From contig DJEF01000055.1 of assembly GCA_002431285.1 (NCBI GenBank), forward strand, positions 1 to 31,240: a DNA stretch of 31,240 bases, read 5' to 3'. The translations under genes were made by a program, and so were the position numbers. The notes under the pieces are model-generated. The model made no database searches, was not told the origin of the DNA, and saw nothing but the letters and a program-made list of their open reading frames with translations. Origin of the DNA: Ruminococcaceae bacterium UBA5905. Lineage in GTDB: Bacteria; Bacillota; Clostridia; Oscillospirales; Acutalibacteraceae. Positions within the stretch are counted from its first letter, which is position 1. Each line of letters begins with the position of its first letter. This document shows, piece after piece, positions 8,458 to 16,953 of the stretch.

Positions 8458-9303
8458 ATGGCATTCGTGGAGATACTCAAGGCGATCGTGCAGGGCATCA
8501 TTCAGGGCATCACCGAATGGCTGCCCATCAGCAGCACCGGACACATTCTGCTGCTGGACGCCGTATGGAAGATGGACGTGTCACCAGAATTCTTCGATGT
8601 GTTCAAGGTCATCATCCAGCTCGGCTCCATTTTAGCGGTGGTGGTGCTGTATTTTCATAAGCTGAATCCTTTCTCCCCGAAAAAGGATGCGACCGAAAAG
8701 GCCGACACCTGGAAGCTGTGGCTCAAGGTGCTGATTGCCAGCGTGCCGGCAGCCATCGCCGGGCTGGCGCTGGATGATCTCATCGACGAAAAGCTGTCGG
8801 TGCCGGTGGTAATCGCGGCCGCGCTGATCCTCTACGGTATCGCGTTCATCTGGATGGAGAGCCGGAAAAAGCAGCCGGCCGTCACCAGCCTCAAAGATAT
8901 CAGCTATTCCCGAGCGCTGGGCATCGGCGCATTCCAGATGCTGGCGCTGATCCCCGGCACCTCCCGCTCCGGTTCCACCATTCTGGGCGCCACCCTGTTG
9001 GGCACCGCCCGCCCGGTGGCCGCCGAGTTTTCCTTCTTCATGGCGATCCCGGTGATGCTGGGCGCCAGCGGCCTGAAGGTGGTCAAGTATTTTCTCCTCG
9101 ACGGCTATCGGTTCACGGCGCAGGAATGGGCAGTGCTGCTCATCGCCACCGTGGTGGCATTCGTGGTGTCGCTGGTGGTGATCCGGTTCCTCATGGCGTT
9201 CATCAAGAAGCACAGCTTCAAGGTGTTCGGCTGGTATCGGATCGTTCTGGGCGTGATCGTGCTGCTGGTATGGTTCCTGGCACCCGGTGTGCTGGGCCGC
9301 TAA
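8458..9303 (+). CDS. uppP: Undecaprenyl-diphosphatase UppP (BacA)
   Basis: Integral membrane enzyme that hydrolyses undecaprenyl diphosphate to the monophosphate, recycling the lipid carrier for peptidoglycan and other wall polymers; its overproduction is known to confer bacitracin tolerance. The 281 residues carry both family motifs: GITEWLPISSTGH at about 17-29 and PGTSRSGST at 166-174. Hydrophobic segments fit the usual seven or eight spans. The ATG at 8458 has AAGGAGGG nine bases upstream, a strong ribosome site. No promoter is evident in the 75-base gap after the YdbC-like gene, so read-through from upstream is possible. A strong terminator follows at 9322-9358. Confidence 0.97.
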   Translation: MAFVEILKAIVQGIIQGITEWLPISSTGHILLLDAVWKMDVSPEFFDVFKVIIQLGSILAVVVLYFHKLNPFSPKKDATEKADTWKLWLKVLIASVPAAIAGLALDDLIDEKLSVPVVIAAALILYGIAFIWMESRKKQPAVTSLKDISYSRALGIGAFQMLALIPGTSRSGSTILGATLLGTARPVAAEFSFFMAIPVMLGASGLKVVKYFLLDGYRFTAQEWAVLLIATVVAFVVSLVVIRFLMAFIKKHSFKVFGWYRIVLGVIVLLVWFLAPGVLGR

Positions 9304-9321
9304 AATCGGATAGGTATACAG

Positions 9322-9358
9322 AAAGCTCCCTGCCGAACCGTTGTCGGCAGGGAGCTTT
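9322..9358 (+). terminator. Terminator after uppP
   Basis: Perfect 15-bp stem (AAAGCTCCCTGCCGA and its complement) with a seven-base loop. A proper U-tract is lacking beyond the final TTT of the stem, but stem strength and position support termination. The remaining 9359-9565 shows no gene; a weak T-tailed structure near 9520-9560 on the minus strand might end the next gene. Confidence 0.75.
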
Positions 9359-9565
9359 GTATAATCTACGTTCATTTATACACATCGTATTGTCTAACCG
9401 GCACATTTACCGGGTGCGCACCGGAATCCCCGTCTGTGACATCGACATCCGGCCGTGCCGCCGGAAACGCCGCAGCCGCGGCCGATGGCGAAAGGGGTAT
9501 GCATCACCGGATCGCTGTACTGAAAAACTGCCCGGCACGGCTTGCGGGATTGCGGCTGGCGCAAT

Positions 9566-11197
9566 TCAGTCTTTTTTTGTGGCTTGCAAAAAGCTAAAAG
9601 TGGAACCATAGGAGCCGCCGTTAAAGGGGCGCACCAGAATACCGCTGTCCCCGGCGGCCACGCCGTAATAGCGGGTAGTGAAGCTCAGCGGCAGTGTGGG
9701 ACACTCCTGCCGCAGCACCTGCTCGGCGGCCTCCAGCGCCGCCCGGCCGCCCCGGAGCGCCGCATCCAACGCCCGGTCAAAAGCGGCGGAGGTATAACCG
9801 CTGTAATTGCCCGCCGCTTCGGTGCGGTAGGCCCGGAGATTCTCGCTGCCGGACAAGCCGTCGGCGGTCACAGGGACGATGGCGACCTGATATTTCCCGC
9901 TTTTCAGCCGGGTCAGCAGCTGATCCTCCGGCACCAGCGTCAGGGTGCACCGGAGATGAAGGTTTTTCTGCCAGGACTGGATCACATACCGCGCCAGATT
10001 GGCGCCGGTCTCCTCCTCGGAGGCGAGCACCGTCAGCGACGGCATGGCGGGGCTTTTATCCTCCGGATACAGTGCCGCCAGACCCGCCCCCAGTTCCGAC
10101 TGCGCCTGCGCTGCATCGGTGGCAAATGCCGGGGTCTCCCTCTCCCGCCGGTAAACCTCTCCGTTTTCGGTGACGGCGGCGGGAGCAACATAACCGGTGG
10201 CGGGCGTCTCTCCCGCCGTGCGCAGATATTCGTATACCGTATCCCATTCGATCGCGTCCCGCAGCGCCTGCCGGACGGACGCATGGGAGAGCACTTCCTC
10301 CCGGTTGTTGAACCAGAGACTGCGCACGGTATCCTCCAGCGCCACCACCTGCACCCCGGCGGCGGTCGCCTCCTCCACATCGGCCGGAGCCAGCGCCACC
10401 GCATCCATGGTGCCCTGCCGCAGCGCCTCCACCGTGGAATCGCCGCCGATCACCATACGCACCGCCGCCGGCAGCACCGACGCGGCGTCATGGTAGTGCT
10501 CATGCTTATTCAGCAGCAGAGAATCCCCGTGATTCCACGCCTGAAGCCGGAACGGGCCGTTGGAGATCAGATACTGCTTCTCCAATCCGTACCGCCCGGC
10601 CGTGAGCTTGAAGAATTCCCGGTTGCAAGGCATAAACGGGGTCGTAGCCAGCCGCGCGGGGAAGGCCGCATCCGGCTGCTCCAGGGTGATGATCAGGGTG
10701 GATTCGTCCCGCGCCTCGACCCCCAGCGTGGCGGCGCTTTTACGCCCCGCCAGAATATCCGCCGCTCCCCGGATGCCGGACAGCTCCGCCGCCAGCGCCG
10801 AGCCGGTCTGCGGGTCGATGGAGCGCTGCATCCCGAATACAAAGTCATCCGCCGTTACCATCACCGGGTCCTCGAACCCGGTGGTCTCCCCCTTGCGGCT
10901 CATGGTGCTCCAGTAGGATTCCCGCAGGGTGAAGGTATAGGTCAGCCCATCGTCGGACACCGTCCAGTCGGCCGCACCGGGGATGGCCTGCCCCGCCGCG
11001 TCCAGCCGGGTCAATCCCTCAAACAGCGCGGCGATCACCGTCACCGAGGCCGGATCGGTGGACACCTGGGGGTCCAGCTGCTTCGGCTCCGCCGCCAGCG
11101 GAAACCGGAATCCCTTGCCGGAACCGTCGTCGCCGCAGCCCCACAGCCCACCGCAAAGCAGGCATACGATCAAAAAAAGCGCCGCCGTGCGTCGCAT
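9566..11197 (-). CDS. Family 5 extracellular solute-binding lipoprotein (oligopeptide-type ABC transporter)
   Basis: Predicted 543-residue membrane-anchored binding protein of the OppA/DppA type. The signal peptide ends in a lipobox, GGLWGC, with Cys21 as the lipid-modified residue. The mature start FPLAAEPKQLDPQ and the following SVTVIAALFEGL are the standard SBP_bac_5 entry segment. YTFTLRESYW, VTADDFVFGMQR, NGPFRL and the C-terminal half are also typical. Length is usual for the family. The start ATG follows AAGGATGATGCAGT. Upstream on the same strand is an S1-domain gene, separated by a hairpin. No permease or ATPase genes lie nearby, so this is an orphan binding protein whose ligand (peptide, nickel or other) cannot be deduced here. 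Confidence 0.93.
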   Translation of the reverse strand: MRRTAALFLIVCLLCGGLWGCGDDGSGKGFRFPLAAEPKQLDPQVSTDPASVTVIAALFEGLTRLDAAGQAIPGAADWTVSDDGLTYTFTLRESYWSTMSRKGETTGFEDPVMVTADDFVFGMQRSIDPQTGSALAAELSGIRGAADILAGRKSAATLGVEARDESTLIITLEQPDAAFPARLATTPFMPCNREFFKLTAGRYGLEKQYLISNGPFRLQAWNHGDSLLLNKHEHYHDAASVLPAAVRMVIGGDSTVEALRQGTMDAVALAPADVEEATAAGVQVVALEDTVRSLWFNNREEVLSHASVRQALRDAIEWDTVYEYLRTAGETPATGYVAPAAVTENGEVYRRERETPAFATDAAQAQSELGAGLAALYPEDKSPAMPSLTVLASEEETGANLARYVIQSWQKNLHLRCTLTLVPEDQLLTRLKSGKYQVAIVPVTADGLSGSENLRAYRTEAAGNYSGYTSAAFDRALDAALRGGRAALEAAEQVLRQECPTLPLSFTTRYYGVAAGDSGILVRPFNGGSYGSTFSFLQATKKD

Positions 11198-11231
11198 ACT
11201 GCATCATCCTTTTCTTTTTAGAAAGCATGAC

Positions 11232-11272
11232 AACCGGGAATGAGGCCCGTATACCGCGTCCCATTCCCGGTT
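11232..11272 (-). terminator. Hairpin between the S1-domain gene and the binding-protein gene
   Basis: Inverted repeat AACCGGGAATG ... CATTCCCGGTT, an 11-bp perfect stem around a 19-base loop, just past the S1-domain stop. The T-tract on the minus side is poor (GTCATGCTTTCT); on the plus side there is GTTTTTATT. It could be a terminator or an intercistronic processing stem. Confidence 0.6.
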
Positions 11273-11280
11273 GAACGTTT

Positions 11281-12231
11281 TTATTCTTCTGTCCGGGGGC
11301 CGAAATGACTCTCGATCATCCGGCTGCAGCCCGGGGGCGAATACACCCAATCCGTCACCGGCCCTTCGGTGATGAAATACCGGGGCGGCTGCGGCTCGAC
11401 CGGGCCGTCCTGCGCGTCGATGAGCGCCAGCTTGATCTTCAGCTTCTCCGGCAGCAGGCTCTTGATATACACCGCCGCCTGCTGACCGACCCGCACGCCC
11501 TCGCGCGGCTCTGCCAATCCCGCCAGATTGGGGGTCAGCTCTACGAAAATGCCGTAGGGCTCCACCGACCGGACGATACCGGCAATGGTTTCGCCCGCCT
11601 CAAACAGAGCGGCGTTTTCCTCCCAGGTGCCCAGCAGCTCCCGGTGAGACAGGCAGATGCGCCCGTTATCCAGCGAGGACACCACCCCCAGAATGTCCAT
11701 TCCGGTGGTGAACCGATCCTTCGGATGGGAGATACGGCTGACGGAAATATCGGCGATGGGCAGCAGCGCCGGCAGGCCGCACCCGATATCGCAGAATGCG
11801 CCGAAGGTCTCCAGCCGGGTGATCCGCGCCGGGATCACATCTCCCGGCTGCAGCCGGTCGATGAATTCCTCCCGGCAGCGCTCCTGAGCAATGCGGCGGG
11901 ACAGGATCGGGCGGCAGCCCTGCTCCGTCTGCTCAAAGCCGGTCACAACAAAGCTCACCGCTTTATTCACCCGGGTGATCAGCACGATGTCCTTGGTCAC
12001 GCCTTCGGCGATCCCGGCGGCTCCCTCAATATGCGGGATGATGCCCTCGCCGAACGGGAACTGCACATACAGGTTGTGATCCACATCACAGCGCACGGCG
12101 CGTCCCTCCAGCAGCCTTCCCTCCGCCTGCGCCTGCATCAGAGCGGTTATGGACGCCGTCGCCGCCTGATTCTCCGGCGTGTGCAGCAGCATCCCTTCCG
12201 GAAGATATCTGTTCTTGTACTCCATACCCAT
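11281..12231 (-). CDS. S1-domain RNA-binding protein (ribosomal protein S1-like)
   Basis: Predicted 316-residue cytoplasmic protein with at least two S1/OB folds: about 128-195 (GDVIPARITRLETFGAFCDIG ending in HPKDRF-type sequence) and about 210-275 (GETIAGIVRSVEPYGIFVEL followed by LAGLAEP). The first 125 residues resemble a degenerate S1-like repeat (RAVRCDVDHNLYVQFPFGEG). It is shorter than E. coli S1 and lacks the LytB (IspH) fusion seen in some Clostridia. The family binds RNA and may help translation initiation or RNA turnover; which applies here is unknown. The start has GGAAAGGA five bases upstream; ATG at 12225 is an alternative. It lies 63 bases after the COG2426 gene on the same strand, probably in one operon. 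Confidence 0.85.
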   Translation of the reverse strand: MGMEYKNRYLPEGMLLHTPENQAATASITALMQAQAEGRLLEGRAVRCDVDHNLYVQFPFGEGIIPHIEGAAGIAEGVTKDIVLITRVNKAVSFVVTGFEQTEQGCRPILSRRIAQERCREEFIDRLQPGDVIPARITRLETFGAFCDIGCGLPALLPIADISVSRISHPKDRFTTGMDILGVVSSLDNGRICLSHRELLGTWEENAALFEAGETIAGIVRSVEPYGIFVELTPNLAGLAEPREGVRVGQQAAVYIKSLLPEKLKIKLALIDAQDGPVEPQPPRYFITEGPVTDWVYSPPGCSRMIESHFGPRTEE

Positions 12232-12294
12232 AACATTCCTTTCCTTCGCATTTTTGTTTCATTTATATGCATCTGTTTTTCCGAATATGTGCGA

Positions 12295-12795
12295 TCAATG
12301 GCCCAGCAGCGCCCCCAGCAGACCGTAGGACACCGCCGCCATGATGACGGTGGCGATGAGGATCCCCAGCAGGATGGCGGGCAGCGCCTTTTTCACCGGA
12401 ATGCCCAACAGCGCCGCGATGAGCGCTCCCGTCCAGGCACCGGTGCCCGGCAGCGGAATTCCCACAAACAGCGCCAGACCCCAAAAATAGCCCTTTTCGA
12501 TCTTGTCGCTTTTGCTCATGGCCTTTTTCTCGATCTTTTCCACCAGCGGTCGGAACAGCTTTGTCTTTTTCATCGCCGTGAAAATGGGGGTGATGAACAG
12601 CAGGATGAACGGCACCGGGATCACATTCCCGAGAATGCACAGCGGCACCGCCTTGAGAATGCTCACGTGCAGCAGCGATGCAGCCAGCAGCCCGCCCCGC
12701 AGCTCCAGCAGCGGCACCATGGAGATGATCAGCGCCACCAGCTCGCCGGACAGCCCGTGCAGCACACCCATGAACCATTCAACCAATCCTGTCAT
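12295..12795 (-). CDS. COG2426 family small multidrug-export-like membrane protein
   Basis: Predicted 166-residue membrane protein of the family annotated 'putative small multi-drug export protein' (COG2426). Family features are the segment MVPLLELRGGLLAASLL near the N-terminus, LGNVIPVPFILLFITP, and PLPGTGAWTGALIAALLGIP; four or five hydrophobic spans are visible. The function is inferred from naming history only and transport has not been shown for most members. I place the start at the ATG at 12795, since AGAGG lies eight bases upstream; an in-frame ATG at 12834 has no ribosome site and would add 13 charged residues. Downstream genes on this strand are the S1-domain protein and the binding protein. 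Confidence 0.82.
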   Translation of the reverse strand: MTGLVEWFMGVLHGLSGELVALIISMVPLLELRGGLLAASLLHVSILKAVPLCILGNVIPVPFILLFITPIFTAMKKTKLFRPLVEKIEKKAMSKSDKIEKGYFWGLALFVGIPLPGTGAWTGALIAALLGIPVKKALPAILLGILIATVIMAAVSYGLLGALLGH

Positions 12796-12835
12796 TTGTT
12801 TCATCCTCTTTTCTGTTCGGCGGACTTTTTCCATC

Positions 12836-12875
12836 CGGTACGGTGCAAAGCCTACCGTACGCCATTGTCATTTTA
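12836..12875 (-). promoter_or_regulatory. Inverted repeat and possible promoter of the COG2426 operon
   Basis: An eight- to nine-base inverted repeat (CGGTACGGT / ACCGTACG, 12836-12861) lies in the 5' leader. On the minus strand TAAAAT (12875-12870) may be the -10; the matching -35 (TAGAAA) is poor. The hairpin could act in the leader RNA or bind a regulator. Confidence 0.4.
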
Positions 12876-13019
12876 CCACACCCTCTCGAAAATTTCTACT
12901 GTTTATCTACGAATATTTGTAAAAAAATTGTGACATCCTGCGGAGCGTTTGTCCCAGGTCCTCCTCCGCTGCGGCTTTGCGACCGCTTTTCAGTATACCA
13001 GAGAAGGGCTGTCGGATTC

Positions 13020-13035
13020 TGCCGCAATTGCGGCA
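13020..13035. promoter_or_regulatory. 16-bp perfect palindrome, possible operator
   Basis: TGCCGCAATTGCGGCA is a perfect palindrome about 140 bases before nagB and about 110 bases before its likely -10. The form suits a dimeric repressor, but it does not match the GntR/NagR or catabolite (CRE) consensus I know. Function is unproven. Confidence 0.35.
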
Positions 13036-13126
13036 TCGGCCGGCTAATTTCAACTTTATGACCGACAGGAATAGACAAATATATACCCATTTTATCCATC
13101 TATACAAATCATTTTTTCCTGTTCCG

Positions 13127-13135
13127 TGCTATGAT
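13127..13135 (+). promoter_or_regulatory. Extended -10 promoter of nagB
   Basis: TGCTATGAT is an extended -10 element (TGnTATnnT) 42 bases before the nagB start. No good -35 box lies at the usual distance, which fits an extended -10 or activator-dependent promoter. Confidence 0.5.
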
Positions 13136-13176
13136 TATATCAGAATATATAGATTCAGTAGAGGAGTCGCACCGTT

Positions 13177-13884
13177 ATGAAGATCCTGCATGAGAAAGAC
13201 TACGATGCCATGAGCGCCCGCGCCGCCGCGCTGTTGGCCGCTCAGGTGATCCTGAAACCCGCCTGTGTGCTGGGACTGGCCACCGGCTCCTCGCCGGTGG
13301 GAATGTACCGGCGGCTGGCGGAGCAATACCGGCAGGGGATGCTGGATTTTTCCGCCGTCACCTCCGTCAATCTGGATGAATACTGCGGGCTGTCCCCGGA
13401 GGATCCCCAGAGCTACCGCTACTTTATGGAGGAGAACCTGTTCCGGCACATCAATATCCGCCGGGAAAACACTTTCGTCCCCGACGGGCTGGCCCCGGAT
13501 CACGCTGCCGTGTGCGCCGCCTATGACGCCCGCATTGCGGCGCTGGGCGGCATCGACCTGCAGGTGCTGGGCATCGGCAACAACGGCCATATCGGCTTCA
13601 ACGAGCCGGACGACCACTTCACCGTAGGCACCCATGTGGTGGCGCTGAAAGAGTCCACCATTCAGGCCAACGCCCGGTTCTTTGAAGATGTCTCCCAGGT
13701 GCCCACCCACGCGATCACCATGGGCATGGGCGCCATCCTGCAGGCCAAGCGGATTCTCCTGCTGGCAGGCGTGGAAAAAGCAGCCATCGTCCGGCAGGCG
13801 ATGGAGGGACCGGTGACGCCCCGGGTGCCCGCCTCCCTGTTGCAGTTGCATCCGGATGTGACCATCGTACAGGCCGACGCCTAA
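13177..13884 (+). CDS. nagB: Glucosamine-6-phosphate deaminase
   Basis: Converts glucosamine-6-phosphate to fructose-6-phosphate plus ammonia, the last step of amino-sugar catabolism. The 235 residues carry all family marks: LATGSSP (34-40), NLDEYCGL with Asp67 (the proton-transfer aspartate, E. coli Asp72), and GIGNNGHIGFNEP (132-144) with His138 and Glu143 (E. coli His143 and Glu148). It ends without the longer C-terminal segment of E. coli NagB, as in the shorter Bacillus-type enzymes, which are not hexameric allosteric forms. GAGGAG lies about nine bases before the ATG. It stands alone: nagA and a PTS are not in the window. A strong terminator follows at 13898-13927. Confidence 0.96.
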   Translation: MKILHEKDYDAMSARAAALLAAQVILKPACVLGLATGSSPVGMYRRLAEQYRQGMLDFSAVTSVNLDEYCGLSPEDPQSYRYFMEENLFRHINIRRENTFVPDGLAPDHAAVCAAYDARIAALGGIDLQVLGIGNNGHIGFNEPDDHFTVGTHVVALKESTIQANARFFEDVSQVPTHAITMGMGAILQAKRILLLAGVEKAAIVRQAMEGPVTPRVPASLLQLHPDVTIVQADA

Positions 13885-13897
13885 CAGAAATATAACG

Positions 13898-13927
13898 GAA
13901 CCGCCGCCCGATACCGGGCGGCGGTTC
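13898..13927 (+). terminator. Terminator between nagB and the GH36 gene
   Basis: Perfect 13-bp GC-rich stem (GAACCGCCGCCCG and its complement) with a four-base loop, followed by TTCTGTTTG. It lies between two converging genes and may serve both. Confidence 0.88.
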
Positions 13928-13953
13928 TTCTGTTTGTATGGAAAAATAGCGGC

Positions 13954-15942
13954 TCACGCCTGCACCCGATAGAACCACAGCTTGGCGGTGCGGGGCGCAT
14001 CCACCGTCACCGGCAAGCCCCGCTCCAGCAGGGTTTTGCCGTCCAGCACCACCGCGGCGGCATCGTCGGCGTCGGTGAAGACATATTGCCGCTGCGGCTC
14101 CAGCCCCCGCAGCGGGAATTGCGCCGCCGTGAACGGCGTGCGGTCGTGAGCGAACACCTGCACGATCCCGCTCTGCTGCTCCGGGCAGTGGTACTGCACC
14201 CCATTCCAGCCGCAGGGGTCGTCGTTGGGAGTGGTGAGGGGATACAGGTCGCCGCTGAGATAGGGACGCACCCGGAGATATTCCGCCCCGCAGCGCCGGA
14301 ACCAATCCAGCTGCTCCGGCGTATGATCCAGCACCTCCCGCTCGGAATAGATGAAATTGCAGGTCATCGCCGGTGCATAGGCGCTGCGGAATCGGTAGAC
14401 ATCCTCATCCAGCCGGTGGCCGGTGCCGGTGCCGGAATAGGGCATCCATGCCCCGAAGAAGCAACTGTGGGTCTGGGCGGTTTCGGGAGGATAATTGTTC
14501 AGACACTGCATATCGCTGCGCCACAGCGGCACCGAACGGCGCAGCGTTTCCACGTCGATGCGCCGCCCGCCGCTGGCGCAGTTGTCAATCAGCAGGTGGG
14601 GGAACCGCTCCAGCAGCGCATCCCACAGGCGATACAGCCCCATAATGTGGCGGATCTCGTGCAGCCCCCGGCGATCGGGGGCGTCATTCTCCCGCCAGAA
14701 GGGCAGCGGAGACATGTTGAAATCCTGCCGGTAGCAGTCGATCTGCAATTCCTCGATGTGCTCCGAAAGCCGCGCAAAGCACCATTGCCACGCCTGCTCA
14801 TTCCCCAAATCCAGCAGCCAATCGACGCAATCCTCGGACAGCTTCAGAAAATATTCCGGATGCTCCCGGGCGATGGGGGTTTTCCGGCGCACCCGCTCCG
14901 GCTCAAACCACAGCAGGAACTTTTTGCCTGCCTCGTGAACCGCCCGACTCACCTGCCGCAGCCCGTCGGGATGGCGGTGGAGATTCACCCGCCAGTCGCC
15001 GGTCTCCTCGGGCCAGTCGCCCTCGTATTCGTTGGGCGAATCCTGCTCCGAGACCCCGTACCACCCGGCATCCATCCAGATATACTCACACGGCAGCCGC
15101 TGCTGCTTGACCAGCTCCACCCGTTTCAGCACGCTTTCCGTGGACATACCGCCCCACACGCCGCAGCAAAACGGCGCCTGCGCATCCCGTCCCGGGGTGC
15201 CAATGGGTGAAAAATAGGCGCGCACCAGCCGCCGCCAGCGGTTGTGCCCCTCGACGGCGTCGCCGGTATACCGCAGCAGCACAAAGGAGGAGGTGCGGAT
15301 TTTCTCGCCGGGCAGCAGTCGGAAATGGGTATCCTCCAGCCCGGTGCAGACCCGCACCGCTGCCGCCCCGCAGGGGCGGAACACGCTGCAATTCCACTGT
15401 CCCGTCCAGCCGATGGCAAAGAAAACGCCCCGCCCGTTTTCATAGAGATGGAAGAAGGGCGCTGTCTGCTCTGAAGAACGCCCACCGGAGGTGGCGAACC
15501 GCTGGGTCTCCCCCGCATCCAGCTCGCGGACATAGGAGCCGGCGTTCAGTTCATCCATGCGGCAGCCGAATTCATCGCTGCGAACCAGCGAACCGCGGGG
15601 CACCTCCAGCCACAGCGCCTCCTCCGGCGCCGGCAGATAGCCGGTGCGCCATTTGGTGGGCGCTTCCCGCCGAGAACAGGGCAGCTCCAGGTCCGCATCC
15701 CGTATTTCCGACAGGATGCCGCTGGGGGCTGCGCCGGTATGCTCGAACCAGGTGACCCATTCATAGGCGTCAAAGCCCGCCAGCCGCCGCGCCACATTGG
15801 TCACAGTCAGCCCGTCCGGGAGCCGATACACAGTGGTTAGGGTGTCGCCGCTTTCCGTCACCTCCACCGTTTTCTCCCAGTCCGCCAGGGGCTTGCCGTC
15901 GTACAGAAACGAAAACCGGGGCGTATTGCGCAAAAAATCCAT
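13954..15942 (-). CDS. Alpha-galactosidase, glycoside hydrolase family 36
   Basis: Predicted 662-residue enzyme that releases terminal alpha-galactose from raffinose-type or related oligosaccharides. No signal peptide is seen, so it acts in the cytoplasm. Typical GH36 landmarks are DAGW (291-294), LLWFEPERV (343-351), CYRQDFN with nucleophile Asp407, DNCASGGRRID (453-463) and LWRSDMQC with acid/base Asp477. Before these comes an N-terminal beta-sandwich and after them a C-terminal beta-domain; length is slightly under the usual 700-740. I chose the ATG at 15942, with AAAGGAG eight bases upstream; the frame is open further back but that overlaps the permease gene. It follows the EamA permease by 17 bases in one operon, divergent from an AraC regulator. 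Confidence 0.93.
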   Translation of the reverse strand: MDFLRNTPRFSFLYDGKPLADWEKTVEVTESGDTLTTVYRLPDGLTVTNVARRLAGFDAYEWVTWFEHTGAAPSGILSEIRDADLELPCSRREAPTKWRTGYLPAPEEALWLEVPRGSLVRSDEFGCRMDELNAGSYVRELDAGETQRFATSGGRSSEQTAPFFHLYENGRGVFFAIGWTGQWNCSVFRPCGAAAVRVCTGLEDTHFRLLPGEKIRTSSFVLLRYTGDAVEGHNRWRRLVRAYFSPIGTPGRDAQAPFCCGVWGGMSTESVLKRVELVKQQRLPCEYIWMDAGWYGVSEQDSPNEYEGDWPEETGDWRVNLHRHPDGLRQVSRAVHEAGKKFLLWFEPERVRRKTPIAREHPEYFLKLSEDCVDWLLDLGNEQAWQWCFARLSEHIEELQIDCYRQDFNMSPLPFWRENDAPDRRGLHEIRHIMGLYRLWDALLERFPHLLIDNCASGGRRIDVETLRRSVPLWRSDMQCLNNYPPETAQTHSCFFGAWMPYSGTGTGHRLDEDVYRFRSAYAPAMTCNFIYSEREVLDHTPEQLDWFRRCGAEYLRVRPYLSGDLYPLTTPNDDPCGWNGVQYHCPEQQSGIVQVFAHDRTPFTAAQFPLRGLEPQRQYVFTDADDAAAVVLDGKTLLERGLPVTVDAPRTAKLWFYRVQA

Positions 15943-15959
15943 GGCTTTTTCTCCTTTAC

Positions 15960-16838
15960 TCATATGAATAAGCCGGTGCCGATCACACACAGCCCGATAC
16001 CGATCCACATTTTTCCCGAAACCCGCTCCCGGAAGAAAATCCATCCCGCCGCCACGGTCAGCAGAATGCTGCCGCCGGTGACCATCGGATACACCACCGT
16101 CGCCGGCAGGGCGGCAGCCGCCACCAGCTGGCACAGATACGACCCGCCGCCCAGCAGCGCCGAGACGGCGATCCACCCGATACCGGAAAGCGTCAGCGGC
16201 ACTGGCGCCGTCGGCTTCCCGGCGGACGGGCGGCGCAGCCTCAGCGCCAGCAGCACCACGGCGCTAAAAACCGCCTTAAAACAACTGTTCAGCACCAAAA
16301 AGCTCACCGCCGACACCCCGCCGGGATGCACCTGATGCTCCTTGGAAACCACGCTGACAAAGCCATTGAGCAGAAACACCAGCCCGCACAGCCACAGCTG
16401 CCGCCGATTGGCGCATTTGCCGCCCCCGTGGGTGATCCACACGGAAACCAGAATGAGCAGCAGCCCCAGGATTCCCCGCCAGGACACCGATTCCCCCAGA
16501 AACAGCAGCCCCCAGACATACGGCACCGTCATACCGCCGCACATCAGAAAGACCGTATACAGCGCCACACTGTCCCGCCGCAGGATCTGAAAGCCCACCA
16601 GCGTATAGCCGACACACAGCGCCGCCGCAGCCGCCGCCATAGCCACCGAATACGGAGACACCTCTACCCGAAACCCGCTGCCAGCCCAGAAAGCCGCCGC
16701 CGTAATCAGCCCCAGCAGCAGATTGAACCGCAGCCCCGCCGCCATAGCGGCGCCCGCCTGCCGCTGATACGCCTTTGTCGCCGCGAAATTCAGCGCCAGC
16801 AAGCCGTCGGCAAGCAGCAACAGCAAATAGTATTGCAC
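15960..16838 (-). CDS. EamA/DMT superfamily permease
   Basis: Predicted 292-residue membrane protein with about ten hydrophobic segments in two repeats of five, the EamA (drug/metabolite transporter) arrangement. The second repeat starts near 148 (LWLCGLVFLLNGFVSVVSK) and ends GTGLFI. Late motifs such as YPMVTGGSILLTVAAGWIFFRE are characteristic. Start is GTG at 16838 with AAAGGA about ten bases before. It precedes the GH36 gene by 17 bases and must be co-transcribed, so it may move a sugar, nucleotide sugar or metabolite linked to galactoside use; that is inference, since the DMT family has many substrates. A possible -10 (TATAGT) lies near 16862-16867. Confidence 0.87.
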   Translation of the reverse strand: MQYYLLLLLADGLLALNFAATKAYQRQAGAAMAAGLRFNLLLGLITAAAFWAGSGFRVEVSPYSVAMAAAAAALCVGYTLVGFQILRRDSVALYTVFLMCGGMTVPYVWGLLFLGESVSWRGILGLLLILVSVWITHGGGKCANRRQLWLCGLVFLLNGFVSVVSKEHQVHPGGVSAVSFLVLNSCFKAVFSAVVLLALRLRRPSAGKPTAPVPLTLSGIGWIAVSALLGGGSYLCQLVAAAALPATVVYPMVTGGSILLTVAAGWIFFRERVSGKMWIGIGLCVIGTGLFI

Positions 16839-16890
16839 ATAAACCGCATCCTTTCGCGGACACTATACCACGAAATACTGTATGTTTCTA

Positions 16891-16920
16891 TGGACAAATC
16901 AGCAAAAAATATGCTATAAT
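16891..16920 (+). promoter_or_regulatory. Promoter of the AraC-family regulator
   Basis: TGGACA (16891-16896), 18-base spacer, TATAAT (16915-16920), 33 bases before the GTG start. It lies back to back with the start of the permease/GH36 operon, about 115 bases away, so one regulator site could govern both. Confidence 0.75.
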
Positions 16921-16953
16921 CACCACAAATCTTCTTGTCGGGAGGGATGTCCT

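Larger units (their letters stand above)
12796..13176. other. Intergenic region between the COG2426 operon and nagB
   Basis: The region is divergent and has no credible gene. It holds the leader hairpin at 12836-12861, a 16-bp perfect palindrome at 13020-13035 and an AT-rich stretch (13070-13160) leading to the nagB extended -10 box. Confidence 0.6.

Noticed and set aside
9542..11221. A 559-codon plus-strand frame opposite the binding-protein gene
   Set aside because: It is the antisense shadow of a well-supported lipoprotein gene; no ribosome site or family resemblance.
11305..12933. A 542-codon plus-strand frame across two minus-strand genes
   Set aside because: It is antisense to the S1-domain and COG2426 genes, both of which have family motifs and ribosome sites.
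15943..16176. N-terminal extension of the GH36 protein by 78 codons
   Set aside because: The extension overlaps the permease gene in another frame and has no ribosome site, while ATG 15942 has AAAGGAG at an ideal distance and begins a normal GH36 N-terminus.
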